Part shown: positions 6,724-16,815 of the stretch, in pieces
Layout: each line of letters begins with the position of its first letter
Position numbering within the stretch: position 1 is the stretch's first letter
From: Halalkalibacter hemicellulosilyticusJCM 9152
GTDB lineage: Bacteria > Bacillota > Bacilli > Bacillales > Bacillaceae_D
Assembly (NCBI RefSeq): GCF_000513115.1
Contig: NZ_BAUU01000026.1
Location: forward strand, 1 to 64,000
DNA length: 64,000 bases
Direction: 5' to 3'
Translations under genes and position numbers: made by a program
Notes under the pieces: generated by a model
Told to the model about the DNA's origin: nothing
Seen by the model: only the letters and a program-made list of their open reading frames with translations
Databases searched by the model: none

Positions 6724-9141
6724 ATGGAAGATGGTCAACTTGTTTTAAAGATAAAAATTAACGATAAGCTGGTTTCATCTGTGTTAGATCATGTAAGTAA
6801 ACAAGTCAATGAGCAAGAAGAGCAAACCGAAAAGCTAGCTTATAGCTTAGAAGACATTGTACGCACTTTGAATCTCGATGTATTTGCAGGAAAAGGAATT
6901 GAACAATTAAAACAATCGTTTATAGAGGGCTTTGATTATGTTGATGTCATTGAATCATTTGATCGTACAATGACGGCCATAACAGGCAGTAGTGAAGCAG
7001 CAGCTGTGGCTTTAGATAAAACGAAGCAAGCTGTTTCAGGTACAGCTTTTGGATTTGATACAGCAACTAAAGCGGTACAAAGCCTTGTTACACACGGTAC
7101 AGATATTCATAAAGCAACTGATTACATTGAGATATGGGGAGACGCAGTTGCATTTTACGGTAATGGTAGTCGGGAGCAATTTTCTGAAGTGACAGATTCA
7201 TTAGTGAGCATGCTTTCTACCAATGAAGCTTCCATGGACCAAATAAATCGTCTTTATGATGTGGGGATAAATGCTCCTGAAATGTATGCGGACGCTACAG
7301 GGAAAAGTGTTGAGCAGGTTAAGAAGGAATTAGAAGATGGAACGATTTCGGCAGAGGAGTTTGTAGAGGTTATTTCTAAAAGCATGAAGGAAGGAAGTGA
7401 TAGCTTTGTTTCGATCGAAGGGGCTGCGAAAGAAGTAGGGGTAACGTGGGAAAATGTCTTTGATATCATACGAGATTCAGTCACTCGTGGCGCAACTGAA
7501 ATTATTCAATCGATTGATGAAATGCTTACATCTAATGGGTTACCAGATATGCGCACGATGATGGTTGAATTCGGCTTAGCCTTTGAAAATACGCTTAATT
7601 CTGTATCTGAAGCATTGCCTCCTTTAATTGAACGCTTGAAACAAATATATACGGCTTTAGAGCCGTGGCTGCCATTGCTAGGAAGTATAGCTGTTGGGGT
7701 AGGATCTGTAGTGGTAGGTATAGGTGCATTTAATTCTGTAGCTGGATATATAAAAAATATCCAAAAAGCCTTTGCTTTATTAAACGGAACCATTTGGTTA
7801 AACCCTATTACCTGGCTAGTAGCTGCTATTATTGCCGCAGCAGTTTTAGTTTATATTTATTGGGAACCAATTAGTCAATTTTTCATTGATTTATGGAATT
7901 CGATTGTGGAGGTCGCAATAGGCATCTGGGATCGTATAGTTGAAACGTGGAATGAAGTGATTGAATCGATTTACTCAATTTTTGATCCATTAATCGATTT
8001 CTATATGCAACTATGGGAGAGTATTTTCGATGGTACTAGTCAAATTTGGGAAAATATTATGGAATACTTTAGTGAGACCTGGGAAAATATTAAAACCATT
8101 GCGAGTGCTGCATGGGAACTGATAAAGAATGTTATTCTAGGGCCGATCCTTTTATTAATTAATTTGTTACAAGGGGATTTGGATGAGTTTGCTGAAAATC
8201 TGTTTGCCATTTGGGAAAATATTAAAGATGCTGCTACAACGATCTGGGAGACGATAAAAGAGCAAATATTGTTATATGTTCAATTAGTCATTGATCAAGT
8301 TAGTATTTTATGGGATGGACTAAAGTCTTATTTGATAGGATTATGGGATTCCGTCCTTTCGGTAGCATCGAATATTTGGGAAAAGATTAAATCCAATATT
8401 AATGAACGTACACAAGCCATACAGCTACTACTACGAGAGATTTGGGACGCCATTGTCCTAAATATTTTTAGAAAATTAGCGGATATATGGGATGAAGTTA
8501 AGAAGAAGTTTAGTGATGTGAAAGATGCTGTAAAAGAGAGAATGGAGGATGTTAAAAATACGATAAGAGACATATGGGATGATGCGGTTTCCTTCTTAAC
8601 GAATGTCGACTTAAAAGATATAGGAGAAGAGATGATTCAAGGACTCATTAATGGTATTGGTGGGATGGCATCGAATGTATTTAGTAAAGTGAACGAAATT
8701 GCTGAGGGGATAAAGGGAAAGATTAAAAGTGCATTGTCTATATTCTCTCCATCTCGATGGATGCGCGATGTAATAGGTGTTAACTTGATGAAGGGCTTCG
8801 AAGTAGGAGTCGAAAAAGAAAAAGGTAGTGTCATTCGAAAATCAGCAGAAGCTGCTGAGTGGATGAAGCCAGACATTAATGACTTTAAAAATCACTTAAG
8901 AGGATTAGCGATTCCATTAGGTCGCTTGACAGGGTTATCATCTTTGAATCTAGTAGCAAATGGGGCGACGCAGAATGAAATGAATACGAGTAGTGCCTAT
9001 GAAAAGCAGCCAGCTGTAATTAACGTTAATGTCGGAAGTAAAAAAATAGCGAGTGAAATTATTGATGACATTACTAAGTTACAAGAAAGAAATAAATCCA
9101 GACAGCAACGAGTGCCAAGTCAAAGGGGGGCTTTTGTATGA
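6724..9141 (+). CDS. Tail tape measure protein
   Basis: 805 residues from the ATG at 6724 (AAGGTAGG 8 bp upstream); an in-frame GTG lies 9 bp earlier. The N-terminal 250 residues resemble the TP901-family tape measure core (SITGSSEAAAVALDKTK..., EVTDSLVSMLSTNEASMDQI). A hydrophobic segment follows at about 320-385 (LPLLGSIAVGVGSVVVGIGA, WLVAAIIAAAVLVYIYW). From about 390 to 620 the protein is a string of Trp-centred repeats such as IWENIKDAATTIWETIKEQI, the periodic helix typical of tape measures. It sets tail length and is ejected into the target membrane. 805 residues would give a tail of roughly 120 nm by the usual 1.5 angstrom per residue rule. Confidence 0.9.
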   Translation: MEDGQLVLKIKINDKLVSSVLDHVSKQVNEQEEQTEKLAYSLEDIVRTLNLDVFAGKGIEQLKQSFIEGFDYVDVIESFDRTMTAITGSSEAAAVALDKTKQAVSGTAFGFDTATKAVQSLVTHGTDIHKATDYIEIWGDAVAFYGNGSREQFSEVTDSLVSMLSTNEASMDQINRLYDVGINAPEMYADATGKSVEQVKKELEDGTISAEEFVEVISKSMKEGSDSFVSIEGAAKEVGVTWENVFDIIRDSVTRGATEIIQSIDEMLTSNGLPDMRTMMVEFGLAFENTLNSVSEALPPLIERLKQIYTALEPWLPLLGSIAVGVGSVVVGIGAFNSVAGYIKNIQKAFALLNGTIWLNPITWLVAAIIAAAVLVYIYWEPISQFFIDLWNSIVEVAIGIWDRIVETWNEVIESIYSIFDPLIDFYMQLWESIFDGTSQIWENIMEYFSETWENIKTIASAAWELIKNVILGPILLLINLLQGDLDEFAENLFAIWENIKDAATTIWETIKEQILLYVQLVIDQVSILWDGLKSYLIGLWDSVLSVASNIWEKIKSNINERTQAIQLLLREIWDAIVLNIFRKLADIWDEVKKKFSDVKDAVKERMEDVKNTIRDIWDDAVSFLTNVDLKDIGEEMIQGLINGIGGMASNVFSKVNEIAEGIKGKIKSALSIFSPSRWMRDVIGVNLMKGFEVGVEKEKGSVIRKSAEAAEWMKPDINDFKNHLRGLAIPLGRLTGLSSLNLVANGATQNEMNTSSAYEKQPAVINVNVGSKKIASEIIDDITKLQERNKSRQQRVPSQRGAFV

Positions 9142-9833
9142 TCTTTAATGGAATTGACAAAGAATACATTCGCGTGACAAGCGAGCTATTTCGACCTCCA
9201 ACACCTCCTGTTGAATTCTTAACAACCCCTAAGTTAACCGGTGGTGATCGGGTGAGGAAAAAGAGCTTTACTAGTGCCGAATTAACGGTTCCGATTACAA
9301 TAACAGGGAATAAGAGAATTGAGGAAAGAAAAGAGGATTTGTCTACTTGGTTAGTTCATGACCAACCGAAAAAGCTACTATTTAAAGATTCACCACAGCG
9401 CTATTATCTTGCTTTGTATCACGATATGGAGCTCGAGGAGAATTATACGTTTGCCAAGGGGCATATTCGTTTCTATTTGCCAATCGCTTGCCGATTTGGT
9501 GAGGATAAGCAAATCGATATTCATTCAACATTTACAAGCTTCCTTATTACAGGTCAGCTCGAAATGCCGTGGAAAAGTCGGACGGTCTTTATGAATAATG
9601 AGTCTAGTTTTACACTTGAAAATGGCCAGGGAGGTATGATTCGTTTAAATTATGGTTTTATAGAAAATGACGTATTAGAAATAGACTATACAAAACGAGA
9701 AATTCGGTTAAATGGTGAGAATTTAGCAGTTGCCCTATCGTTACAGTCAAAATGGTTTTTGCTTAAGCCAGGTGAAAATACGTTAAGAACGAACCAACCA
9801 ACCACCGTCACGTATACGGAGCGATTTTATTAA
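9138..9833 (+). CDS. Distal tail protein (Dit, siphovirus tail family)
   Basis: 231 residues overlapping the tape measure gene by 4 bp. The N-terminal half (NGIDKEYIRVTSELFRPPTP, KLTGGDRVRKKSFTSAELTV, LSTWLVHDQPKKLLFKDSPQ) is the Sipho_tail (SPP1 gp19.1/Dit) signature; the C-terminal half is a beta-rich domain. Dit forms the hexameric hub at the tail tip that joins the tube to Tal and the receptor-binding proteins. Confidence 0.85.
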   Translation: MIFNGIDKEYIRVTSELFRPPTPPVEFLTTPKLTGGDRVRKKSFTSAELTVPITITGNKRIEERKEDLSTWLVHDQPKKLLFKDSPQRYYLALYHDMELEENYTFAKGHIRFYLPIACRFGEDKQIDIHSTFTSFLITGQLEMPWKSRTVFMNNESSFTLENGQGGMIRLNYGFIENDVLEIDYTKREIRLNGENLAVALSLQSKWFLLKPGENTLRTNQPTTVTYTERFY

Positions 9834-9867
9834 TGATGAATTTAAGTATAGAAAGGAGGAGCTCTAA

Positions 9868-12398
9868 TTGGCTGAATTATACATTCTAGATCAGGATGAT
9901 CGTTTGTTAACGGTGATCACTGAAGAAACAGGACTAATAGAAGCGCCATTTCGAGAAGAGCTGAATCGTATTTCAAATCAGCCTTCTCATTTACTGTTGA
10001 AGCAGACAGGGAAGAAGCGTCTTATATAGTAGAAGAAAATCAGGTTGCCTTTCGCGATAAGGAAGGCGACCTTCGTTTATTTATTATTAAAGAGTTAGAT
10101 GAATTGGATGATGCAGATGGTCCACAAACGACAGCTATTTGTATGCCTGCATTTGCGGAAGAATTGCAAGAGCATATTGTCGTAGAGCAAAACATTATTA
10201 GTCAATCGGCGCAGGTTGCGCTAGATGCAGCTCTTGTCGGAACGCGATGGACTGGTGTTGTTGAAGGGGAGTTTGGTCAAGCATCGACTCAATTTCATTA
10301 CATTTCCTCAGCGGTTGCGGTTTGGAATGTTCTTGAAGTATGGGGAGGTGATGTAAAGGACGTTGTTGTATTTGACGAGCAAAATCATATTGTTGCTCGT
10401 AACGTAAAGCTTTTGCAGAGGCTTGGTGCAGATAACGGTAAGCGGTTTGAGATTGATCATGATATTACTGAAATACAACGGACCATTTTATCATATCCCG
10501 TTACTGCATTGTACGGGCGAGGTGCCTCTTTGACTACAGAGGGTGATGAAGGAGGTGAAACTCAGTATCTTGATTTTGCCGCTGTTGAATGGAGTACGGC
10601 TAGTGGAGATCCAACAAATAAGCCACTAGGACAAGCTTGGGTAGGTGATCCTCAAGCATTACAGAAGTATGGTCGACAATACGAAGGAGAGCTATTGCAT
10701 CGAGAAGGAATTTGGCAGGATCAAGACATCGAAGATCCAGAGTTACTTTTACAAAAAACGTGGGAGCACCTTCCGAAAGTAAGTGTACCGGAAGTCCATT
10801 ATCGTTTGTCTGTTCATTTACTTGAGCATATGGCTGGTTATGATCATGAAAAAGTAAGTCTTGGTGATACAGCTAGAGCCATTGATCGACAGTTTAGCAA
10901 GCCTATTGAAATTCAAACACGCATTATTGCTGTTGAATACGACCTTACCGATATCGAGGGAACGGCGATGGTGGAGATGGGGCAATTTCTGTCTGTTCAT
11001 GAGGAAGATGATCGGATTGACAGAATCGAAGCGGATATTGATCGAAACCGTGGAAAGTGGGATTCAGAAGCACAGCCTATTACGAATGAGCGTTACCCTA
11101 ATATTAAGCCACAAACACCGGCAAATGCGAGAGCAGAAGGCGGCTTTCAGGTCATTCAACTCTATTGGGATTATTCCAATGAGGTGTACGTACACTACTA
11201 CGAGGTGTATGGTAGCCAGGTTAAAGATTTTGTACCTGATCGTCAGCATTTGTTGTGGCGAGGAAAAGTTGGTGCGTTTGCTCATAATGTAGAGACGGAT
11301 CAGCAATGGTACTACCGTATACGAGCAGTGAATACACATGGTACAGCTTCTGATTTTACGCATGAAGTAACAGCATCTACGGTGAGAGTCATAACGGATG
11401 ATCTCTTATTTGGTGAAGATCTGGCAGCTCGTTTAAGAGAGCTTAATGAGGTTAGTCGGATTATCGGAGAAAATGGAGTTGACTTTGACCAGATTAGTGA
11501 AGTGGCGAAAAACATCATACAACAGGAAGCTCGCACGTATACCGATGAGGAAATCGAAGAAAAGCGTCAAGAGCTTATGCAAGAAATTGCTAAAAAAGCA
11601 GGCCTTGAATATGTCGATGGGCAGCTTCAGCTAAAAGTAGATCAAGCAGATTTTGATAATTTACAAAATACAGTTATTGACTTAAACAGCACAATAAATG
11701 ACATAGAGATAGATATAGCAAATAAAGTTGATGCTGAATGGGTTGATGGTCGTTTATTAACAAAAGCAGATAAAGACAATACGTATACAATAGAACAGGT
11801 TGATAATGCGTTAAATGCAAAAGTTTCGTTAACCGAATATGACGTAGATAAAGATGGATTTATTATACGTTTTGAAGATAATGAGACAGCAATAATACAA
11901 AATGCAGAACAAATTGAGCAAAGAGCAACTAGGACAGAATTTGAGGAACTAGAAGATAATGTAGGTGGTATCTCTACACGTTTGTCAGATGCAGAAACAG
12001 CGATAACACAAAGTGCAGAGGCAATTAGCTTAATAGCAACAAAGACAGAATCATTAGATGAGAGAGTTACAGCTAATAAATCAAGCATTGAAATAAATGC
12101 AGAAGCCATTGAACAAAAAGTATCTTTATCGGAGTACGAAACAGACCAAGATACTTTAAATCAGCGTATAGGATCGGCAGAAAGTTTAATACAGCAAAAT
12201 GCTGATGAAATTTTACAACGTGTAACAGTTACAGAGTTTGAGGGGTTGCAAATTAGCGGTAGAAACTTAGTTTTAAATAGTGCCTTTAAAGGTGGTTCAG
12301 GTGATTATTGGAGTGGTTTTTTCTCAATTGCTGATGAAGGGACTTTTAGTGATCATTCGGCTTTATTTGTTGCTCACCTACTGGATCACGCCATATGA
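9868..12398 (+). pseudogene. Tal/minor tail protein, N-terminal part, frameshifted
   Basis: Translation should start at TTG 9868 (AAAGGAGGAGC in front) and reads AELYILDQDDRLLTVITEE up to ...RISNQ. It then needs a -1 shift near 9981 to continue AFSFTVEADREEASYIVEEN; without it, it stops at 10029. The long open frame from 10104 is therefore not the true gene start. Domains: Tal N-terminal hub (to about 10990), a fibronectin III-like module (about 11100-11390), then repeated coiled-coil units of the type AETAITQSAEAISLIATKTE, and the start of a carbohydrate-binding jelly roll (ISGRNLVLNSAF). A second one-base loss near 12377 (CACCT where CACCCT is needed) ends the frame at 12398. One missing base explains each break; no slippery heptamer is seen. 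Confidence 0.8.
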
Positions 12399-14083
12399 AT
12401 AGCACAATAGTTTATGAGAGTGGAACTTATACAGCTACTATATGGTATAAACATTTAAGCGGTGATTTACCTTATTTATTTAAACATAGTGATATAAATA
12501 TTGAAGGGGGTTCAGTTGTAACACCCTTTATTGAAGGTGAGGGATGGCAAAGAGTTGATGTAACCTTTACAATTCCAGAGGGGTACACTTCACAGTTTTA
12601 TCATTTAAGATATGCTCAATCTAGCCCGCCAGAGCATTTAGATGGAGAGACACTAATAGGTGCAATTAAAATTATAAAAGGTACAAAAGCGACAACAGAC
12701 TGGACGGAAGCACCAGAAGATTTAGATAGCAATATTAATAATATTGATAGTCGTTTAGTGTCAGCAGAATCATCAATAACACAAAACGCCGAAGCAATAG
12801 AAAGTCGTGTCTCTATTACAGATTATACAACAGATCAAAATAATATTATTAGTCGTTTAGATTCAGCAGAAACGTCAATAACACAAAACGCTGACAGTAT
12901 TGAGTCAAGAGTTACAGTGACACAATTTACTGATGGCTTAGCGAGAAAAGGAAATGTGTATAGAGCAGTAGCAAGAGCATGGAATGGTGGAGGAAGTAAT
13001 CGCTATCCTACTCCTTCCGGTTTGTATGATGAAGAGGGGGATTTAATACCTTATGAACCTAGTGGGAATGACCGTTCTTTTATATTATATGTGATGAATA
13101 GATCCAAAGAAGAATGGATTTTTGCTAAGAGATATGATGTATGGAGTTCTTCTGATGAAGCAAGTAATTTAGCAGACGATTTATCAAGTTATGATGAAAA
13201 TTATTTAATTGTATTGATAGCATGTCATTCACCAGAGCAAAATAAAAATACGGGAGGATTACCGGAGCAAATTTATAGATGTGGTGGGTCTGAGTCTGTC
13301 TATATGAGTGATGGTTGGGGTGGAAGCGCTAGTTATATCTTAATTGGTATCCCTAATATGGGAGAAGGTGCAGGTTTAGAACATTTCCGTAAAGCACGAA
13401 GTTCAGATACTTATGGGGGATGGCTAGATATTACCTTTAATATTAAAGATGGTACAGTTGATTTTGGTGATAGCAGAGGTTATGTAGCTTCAAACAGAAT
13501 TAACGTGGCAGAATCATTAATAACACAAAATGCAGATGCTATACAATTAAGAGTAACAGAAGAACATTTCGGTAATGTAATCAATAATTTAGAAACAGAT
13601 ATTAACCAGAGAGCGAGAGAATATAGAATTAATTTTCCTTTTAGCTCGTCCAGAGATTACGTTATTCTTTTATGCCGTTCAAATTTGACAGGTGCAAGTA
13701 ATTTTGCGGTAGGAACATTAACAGGTAGAAGAGTAAGCGGTCATTATAGTTCTGGTGAGGTAAAAGTTGTGTTTAATAATAGTAGTGATGGGAGCAGAGC
13801 GTCCGGTTATCATGAAGCGATAGACGTACACTATACAGATTCTTGGTCGATGGTAACATGTACTTATAATGGTCAAAGTTATGTTGGATTGAGGCATAAC
13901 ACAGGTAATGACTTTGGTTTATGGAATACTGATTGTCGTTTTTATGGTCAAATAGGCTCTAGCAGTGAAATGCTTTTACCAGTAGAGACTAGTAATTTAA
14001 CTAATGTACAAACGTTTAATTCCGTTGGTGGCGTCAGTAGCTTATTTAAGAGCAGAATCACAAATTACGCAATTAGCCAATGA
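12395..14083 (+). pseudogene. Tal/receptor-binding region, middle fragment
   Basis: Continuation of the Tal gene in the next frame, from about 12377. It completes the jelly-roll domain (VYESGTYTATIWYKHL ... HLRYAQSSPP), then two coiled-coil units (SAESSITQNAEAIESRVS), then a domain resembling ILEI/FAM3-like modules of tail proteins (RSFILYVMNRSKEEWIFAKR ... YLIVLIACHSPEQ), and a further beta module (about 13600-14030). Near 14036 one extra base pushes the frame off; the true continuation VAYLRAESQITQLANEI is in the following fragment. No ribosome-binding site stands before 12395, so separate translation is unlikely. Confidence 0.75.
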
Positions 14084-15458
14084 GATAAACCTTAAAGTCG
14101 ATGTAGACGGTATCGTATCGGCCATTAACTTGTCGCAAGAGGGTGTAAGAATAAGGAGTAATCTTATACATTTGAACGGACTTACTTTAATTGATAACGG
14201 GGTTATCCAAAATGCTCATATCGCTAATTTGTCAGCTGATAAGGTGACATTTGGGACAATGCACGGCAATCGAATACAAGTCAATACATTAAATGCTAAT
14301 CGATTAAATTTAAGTACATTAGTCGTTGACACAGCAAACATCGCAGACGGTTCAGTCACAAATGCTAAAATTGCAAACCTTAGCGTAGATAAGCTTATAG
14401 GAAGTACAGCTTCATTTGTTCGTAATAACTGGAATAATACCACATCGCAAGTACAGATTACGGGCTTGGGACTTGAAACGCTGTCAAACAATAATCGTAC
14501 ATCGCTGTTAAACGGCAATGGGCATAGTTTTTATCGTGATAATAATCATATAGGAAATATAGGTGCCTCTCATTGGACAACCAATGCTTCACACAGAGGA
14601 CTATCATTCAATATGACCAATGCTTGTGGTTACATGTCATGGTCTCATGATGATAATAATAATGGTATTTACACACAGAAACTAGCTTGGCACAAGGATG
14701 ACACTGTTACGAACGCTGGATTTACGATAAGCGATAACATCTACAGTAGTTACAGATTATATATATCTGGACTTTCTTCTCACGGGTACAGCGATGGAAA
14801 TCGTCACTTAGACCTGCAAAACTATACTTGGAACGGTACTGCAATGCTGGCGCTGAGAAGAGGCTCTTCAGGTGCAAAGGTAGCTCTAGGGACTTCAATT
14901 GGTGTGTTAATGAATAGTGGAAATGCGTATATTCAAGTGGGTGCAACATCTCCTTCTGGAAACTATGTTCGAAGTGTAGATATTTGGAACCGTACATCAT
15001 CTAACTCAGCCAATGTTCGTGTAGCAGATTCGGGCAACTTGCTTCGGTCAACATCTGCCAGTAAATATAAATTACTGATAGAAGATGAAGAGACAAAAGG
15101 GTTTGACTATGAAAGAATCTTAGATTTAACGGTAAAGAGTTGGTATGACAAAGGTAGTTGTGAAGTTTATGCAACATGCTTGAGCGAGGGGTACGATACA
15201 AAGCAAGAAGATATCCAGCTTAGACGAAATTTCGGATTAATTGCTGAAGATGTAAGAGACGTTGGGCTTGATCAATTTGTAGAGTATGGTGAGGACGGAG
15301 CAGAAATTGAAGGAATTGAGTATGACCGATTATGGGTACTTCTTATCCCTACAATAAGAAAGCTAAAAGCTAACTTTGAAGATGAAATGAATTGGATTAA
15401 GATCGAAAATCAATATCTAAAAGGAAAAATAAAAGAATTAGAGGAGAAGATAGCATGA
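14004..15458 (+). pseudogene. Tal/receptor-binding region, C-terminal fragment with S74-like chaperone domain
   Basis: The meaningful part starts near 14036 (VAYLRAESQITQ). It holds a tail-fibre shaft with pentapeptide-like strands (NGVIQNAHIANLSADKVTFG), a beta module, and from about 15030 a domain resembling the Peptidase_S74 intramolecular chaperone: STSASKYKLLIEDEETKG, FDYERILDLTVKSWYD, RRNFGLIAEDVRDVG, then a C-terminal coiled coil. Such chaperones trimerise a fibre and cut themselves off at a Ser/Lys dyad. An intact gene from 9868 to 15458 would encode about 1,860 residues with receptor recognition at its end. Confidence 0.72.
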
Positions 15459-15889
15459 TGAAATTACAATATAAAGATTTAAAAGGTACAGCTGAATTTT
15501 TGAAGAGAATGTCACTAAAAGGAAAGCAGTCGATACACCGTATGCGAGTAGTGAAAGTGTTAGAAGAACAAAATCAACAGTTTTTAGAAGAAGAACTAGA
15601 GCTTGTTAAGACCTTCGCTGAAATTGATGATCAAGGTGAATTAGTACAGGCTCAAGGAGGTGGTTTCAAGATTAAGGAGGACAAAGACAAGAGAGAGTTC
15701 AAAAAGCAACAAGAGGAATTGTATCAAGAGTATTTCACAGTAGGTGATAAGAATTTAGAAACGGCTTTGAAGACAGTGGAAGAGATTGTGAATGATTATA
15801 ACGAAGAGCTTTCTGATAAAGATGCAGAGGCTCATTTTTTATTAGTCGAATCATTTGAAAATGTTGAAAAAAAGGAGAGTGATGAATAA
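15455..15889 (+). CDS. DUF1617-like phage protein
   Basis: 144 residues, strongly charged and helical. The pattern (LQYKDLKGTAEFLKRMSLKG, central FAEIDDQGELVQAQGGGFKI, ending LLVESFENVEKK) matches small DUF1617 proteins encoded between tail tip and lysis genes in Bacillus and Listeria phages. Function unknown. It overlaps Tal by 4 bp and the next gene by 1 bp. Confidence 0.6.
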   Translation: MMKLQYKDLKGTAEFLKRMSLKGKQSIHRMRVVKVLEEQNQQFLEEELELVKTFAEIDDQGELVQAQGGGFKIKEDKDKREFKKQQEELYQEYFTVGDKNLETALKTVEEIVNDYNEELSDKDAEAHFLLVESFENVEKKESDE

Positions 15890-16134
15890 TGACGAACGTT
15901 CAAATTAATTCAACCAATATTCGATATCAAGATGGTGACATTTCAAGGGTGGATGTCTACTTTCATGGGAGAAATGCTCGACACACGTATAGCGTCACTG
16001 GTTACATTCCATTAACGGCAAAGGAATATCAAGGTAATGAGGCTTTAGCTGCACTTACTGAACTAGTCGTAGACAAGCTAATGAAAGGTTTGCGAGGAGA
16101 AGAAGATACAGAGGTTGAACTAGAAGCTGAGTAG
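15889..16134 (+). CDS. Small phage protein of unknown function
   Basis: 81 residues, start ATG overlapping the previous stop (AATAATG). A beta-rich N-terminal half (VQINSTNIRYQDGDISRVDV, YFHGRNARHTYSVTGYIPL) and an acidic C terminus. I do not recognise a family. Genes of this size are common between tail and lysis cassettes; a link to tail fibre function is possible but unproven. Confidence 0.6.
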   Translation: MTNVQINSTNIRYQDGDISRVDVYFHGRNARHTYSVTGYIPLTAKEYQGNEALAALTELVVDKLMKGLRGEEDTEVELEAE

Positions 16135-16151
16135 GCTTTTTTATTTTGGTT

Positions 16152-16298
16152 AAAAGAGGAGGCTAGGACATAACAAAAGTGTTTAGCTGAGAATCCGAAC
16201 ATGTAGAGAACGTAGCGAAGTAGATTTCATGAGTGGCTTTTTGCATAGCTATGTTCGGATTCGCATGCATAAAAAAACTTCTGTCCTAGCCCCTTTTT
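16152..16298. repeat. Double-nested inverted repeat element
   Basis: Outer arms GGCTAGGACA (16161-16170) and TGTCCTAGCC (16282-16291), extended outward by AAAAGAGG and CTTTTT. Inner arms GAATCCGAACAT (16191-16202) and ATGTTCGGATTC (16251-16262), a perfect 12-bp match. The outer arms resemble the widespread GGCTGGGACA / TGTCCCAGCC repeats found between genes of many Firmicutes. It lies between the tail-tip genes and the lysis genes and may terminate or process the transcript. Confidence 0.7.
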
Positions 16299-16313
16299 AA
16301 ATGAGGTGAGAAT

Positions 16314-16595
16314 TTGTCAATTGAATTGGGAGTATTAGTTGCGATAGCTGGATTAGTCATCAGTTATCTAGCTTACCAACTTACTCATATAAAAGAGGTG
16401 AAAACGGACAGTCAGGAAAATGCGGAGGTTAAGGCAGAGTTAGGCTATATTCGTAGAGGAGTGGACGATATCAAGATAGACCTTAGGGCAAATGAGAAGC
16501 AAATATCGCAAATGGGTGAACGGATAACGAGGGTAGAGGAGTCGACAAAGCAAGCGCATAGGAGAATTGATCAGTTAAAAGGGGGAGATCAGTGA
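16314..16595 (+). CDS. XhlA-type haemolysin/holin accessory protein
   Basis: 93 residues from TTG 16314 (GAGGTGAG site). N-terminal membrane helix (LGVLVAIAGLVISYLAYQL) followed by a long amphipathic coiled coil (VKAELGYIRRGVDDIKIDLR, ISQMGERITRVEESTKQAHR), the XhlA layout in reverse topology form. In PBSX, XhlA acts with holin XhlB and amidase XlyA in lysis. Its stop overlaps the holin start (TGATG). Confidence 0.8.
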   Translation: MSIELGVLVAIAGLVISYLAYQLTHIKEVKTDSQENAEVKAELGYIRRGVDDIKIDLRANEKQISQMGERITRVEESTKQAHRRIDQLKGGDQ

Positions 16596-16815
16596 TGATG
16601 TTTGATACGGGGAGTATTACACGTTTTTTCGGTTTAATTGTGGCATTGTTAGCTACTTTGGAATTCATGTTCCAGAGGATATTACCGAGGCGGTGGCGAG
16701 CTTAGCTATTGCTGCATTAGCCGTTTATGCTGCATGGAAGAATAACTACATTACGAAAAAAGGGCATGAGCAAAAGATGGCCATTGAAAAAGTAAAAAAA
16801 GGTGAGAGTGCTTAA
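16595..16815 (+). pseudogene. Phage holin, frameshifted
   Basis: Starts MMFDTGSITRFFGLIVALLA and then a single T is missing at about 16654 (GCTAC where GCTTAC is needed), so the frame runs to a stop at 16697. In the corrected frame it continues YFGIHVPEDITEAVASLAIA and ALAVYAAWKNNYITKKGHEQ to a TAA at 16813-16815 that overlaps the amidase start, the expected size (about 73 residues) and fold of a class II holin with two membrane helices. Loss of the holin would block timed release of lysin and particles. Confidence 0.8.

Noticed and set aside
9970-10030. Programmed frameshift in the Tal gene
   Set aside because: The bases around 9981 (AATCAGCC) do not form a slippery site, and such shifts are not known at this point of Tal genes; a plain deletion is simpler.
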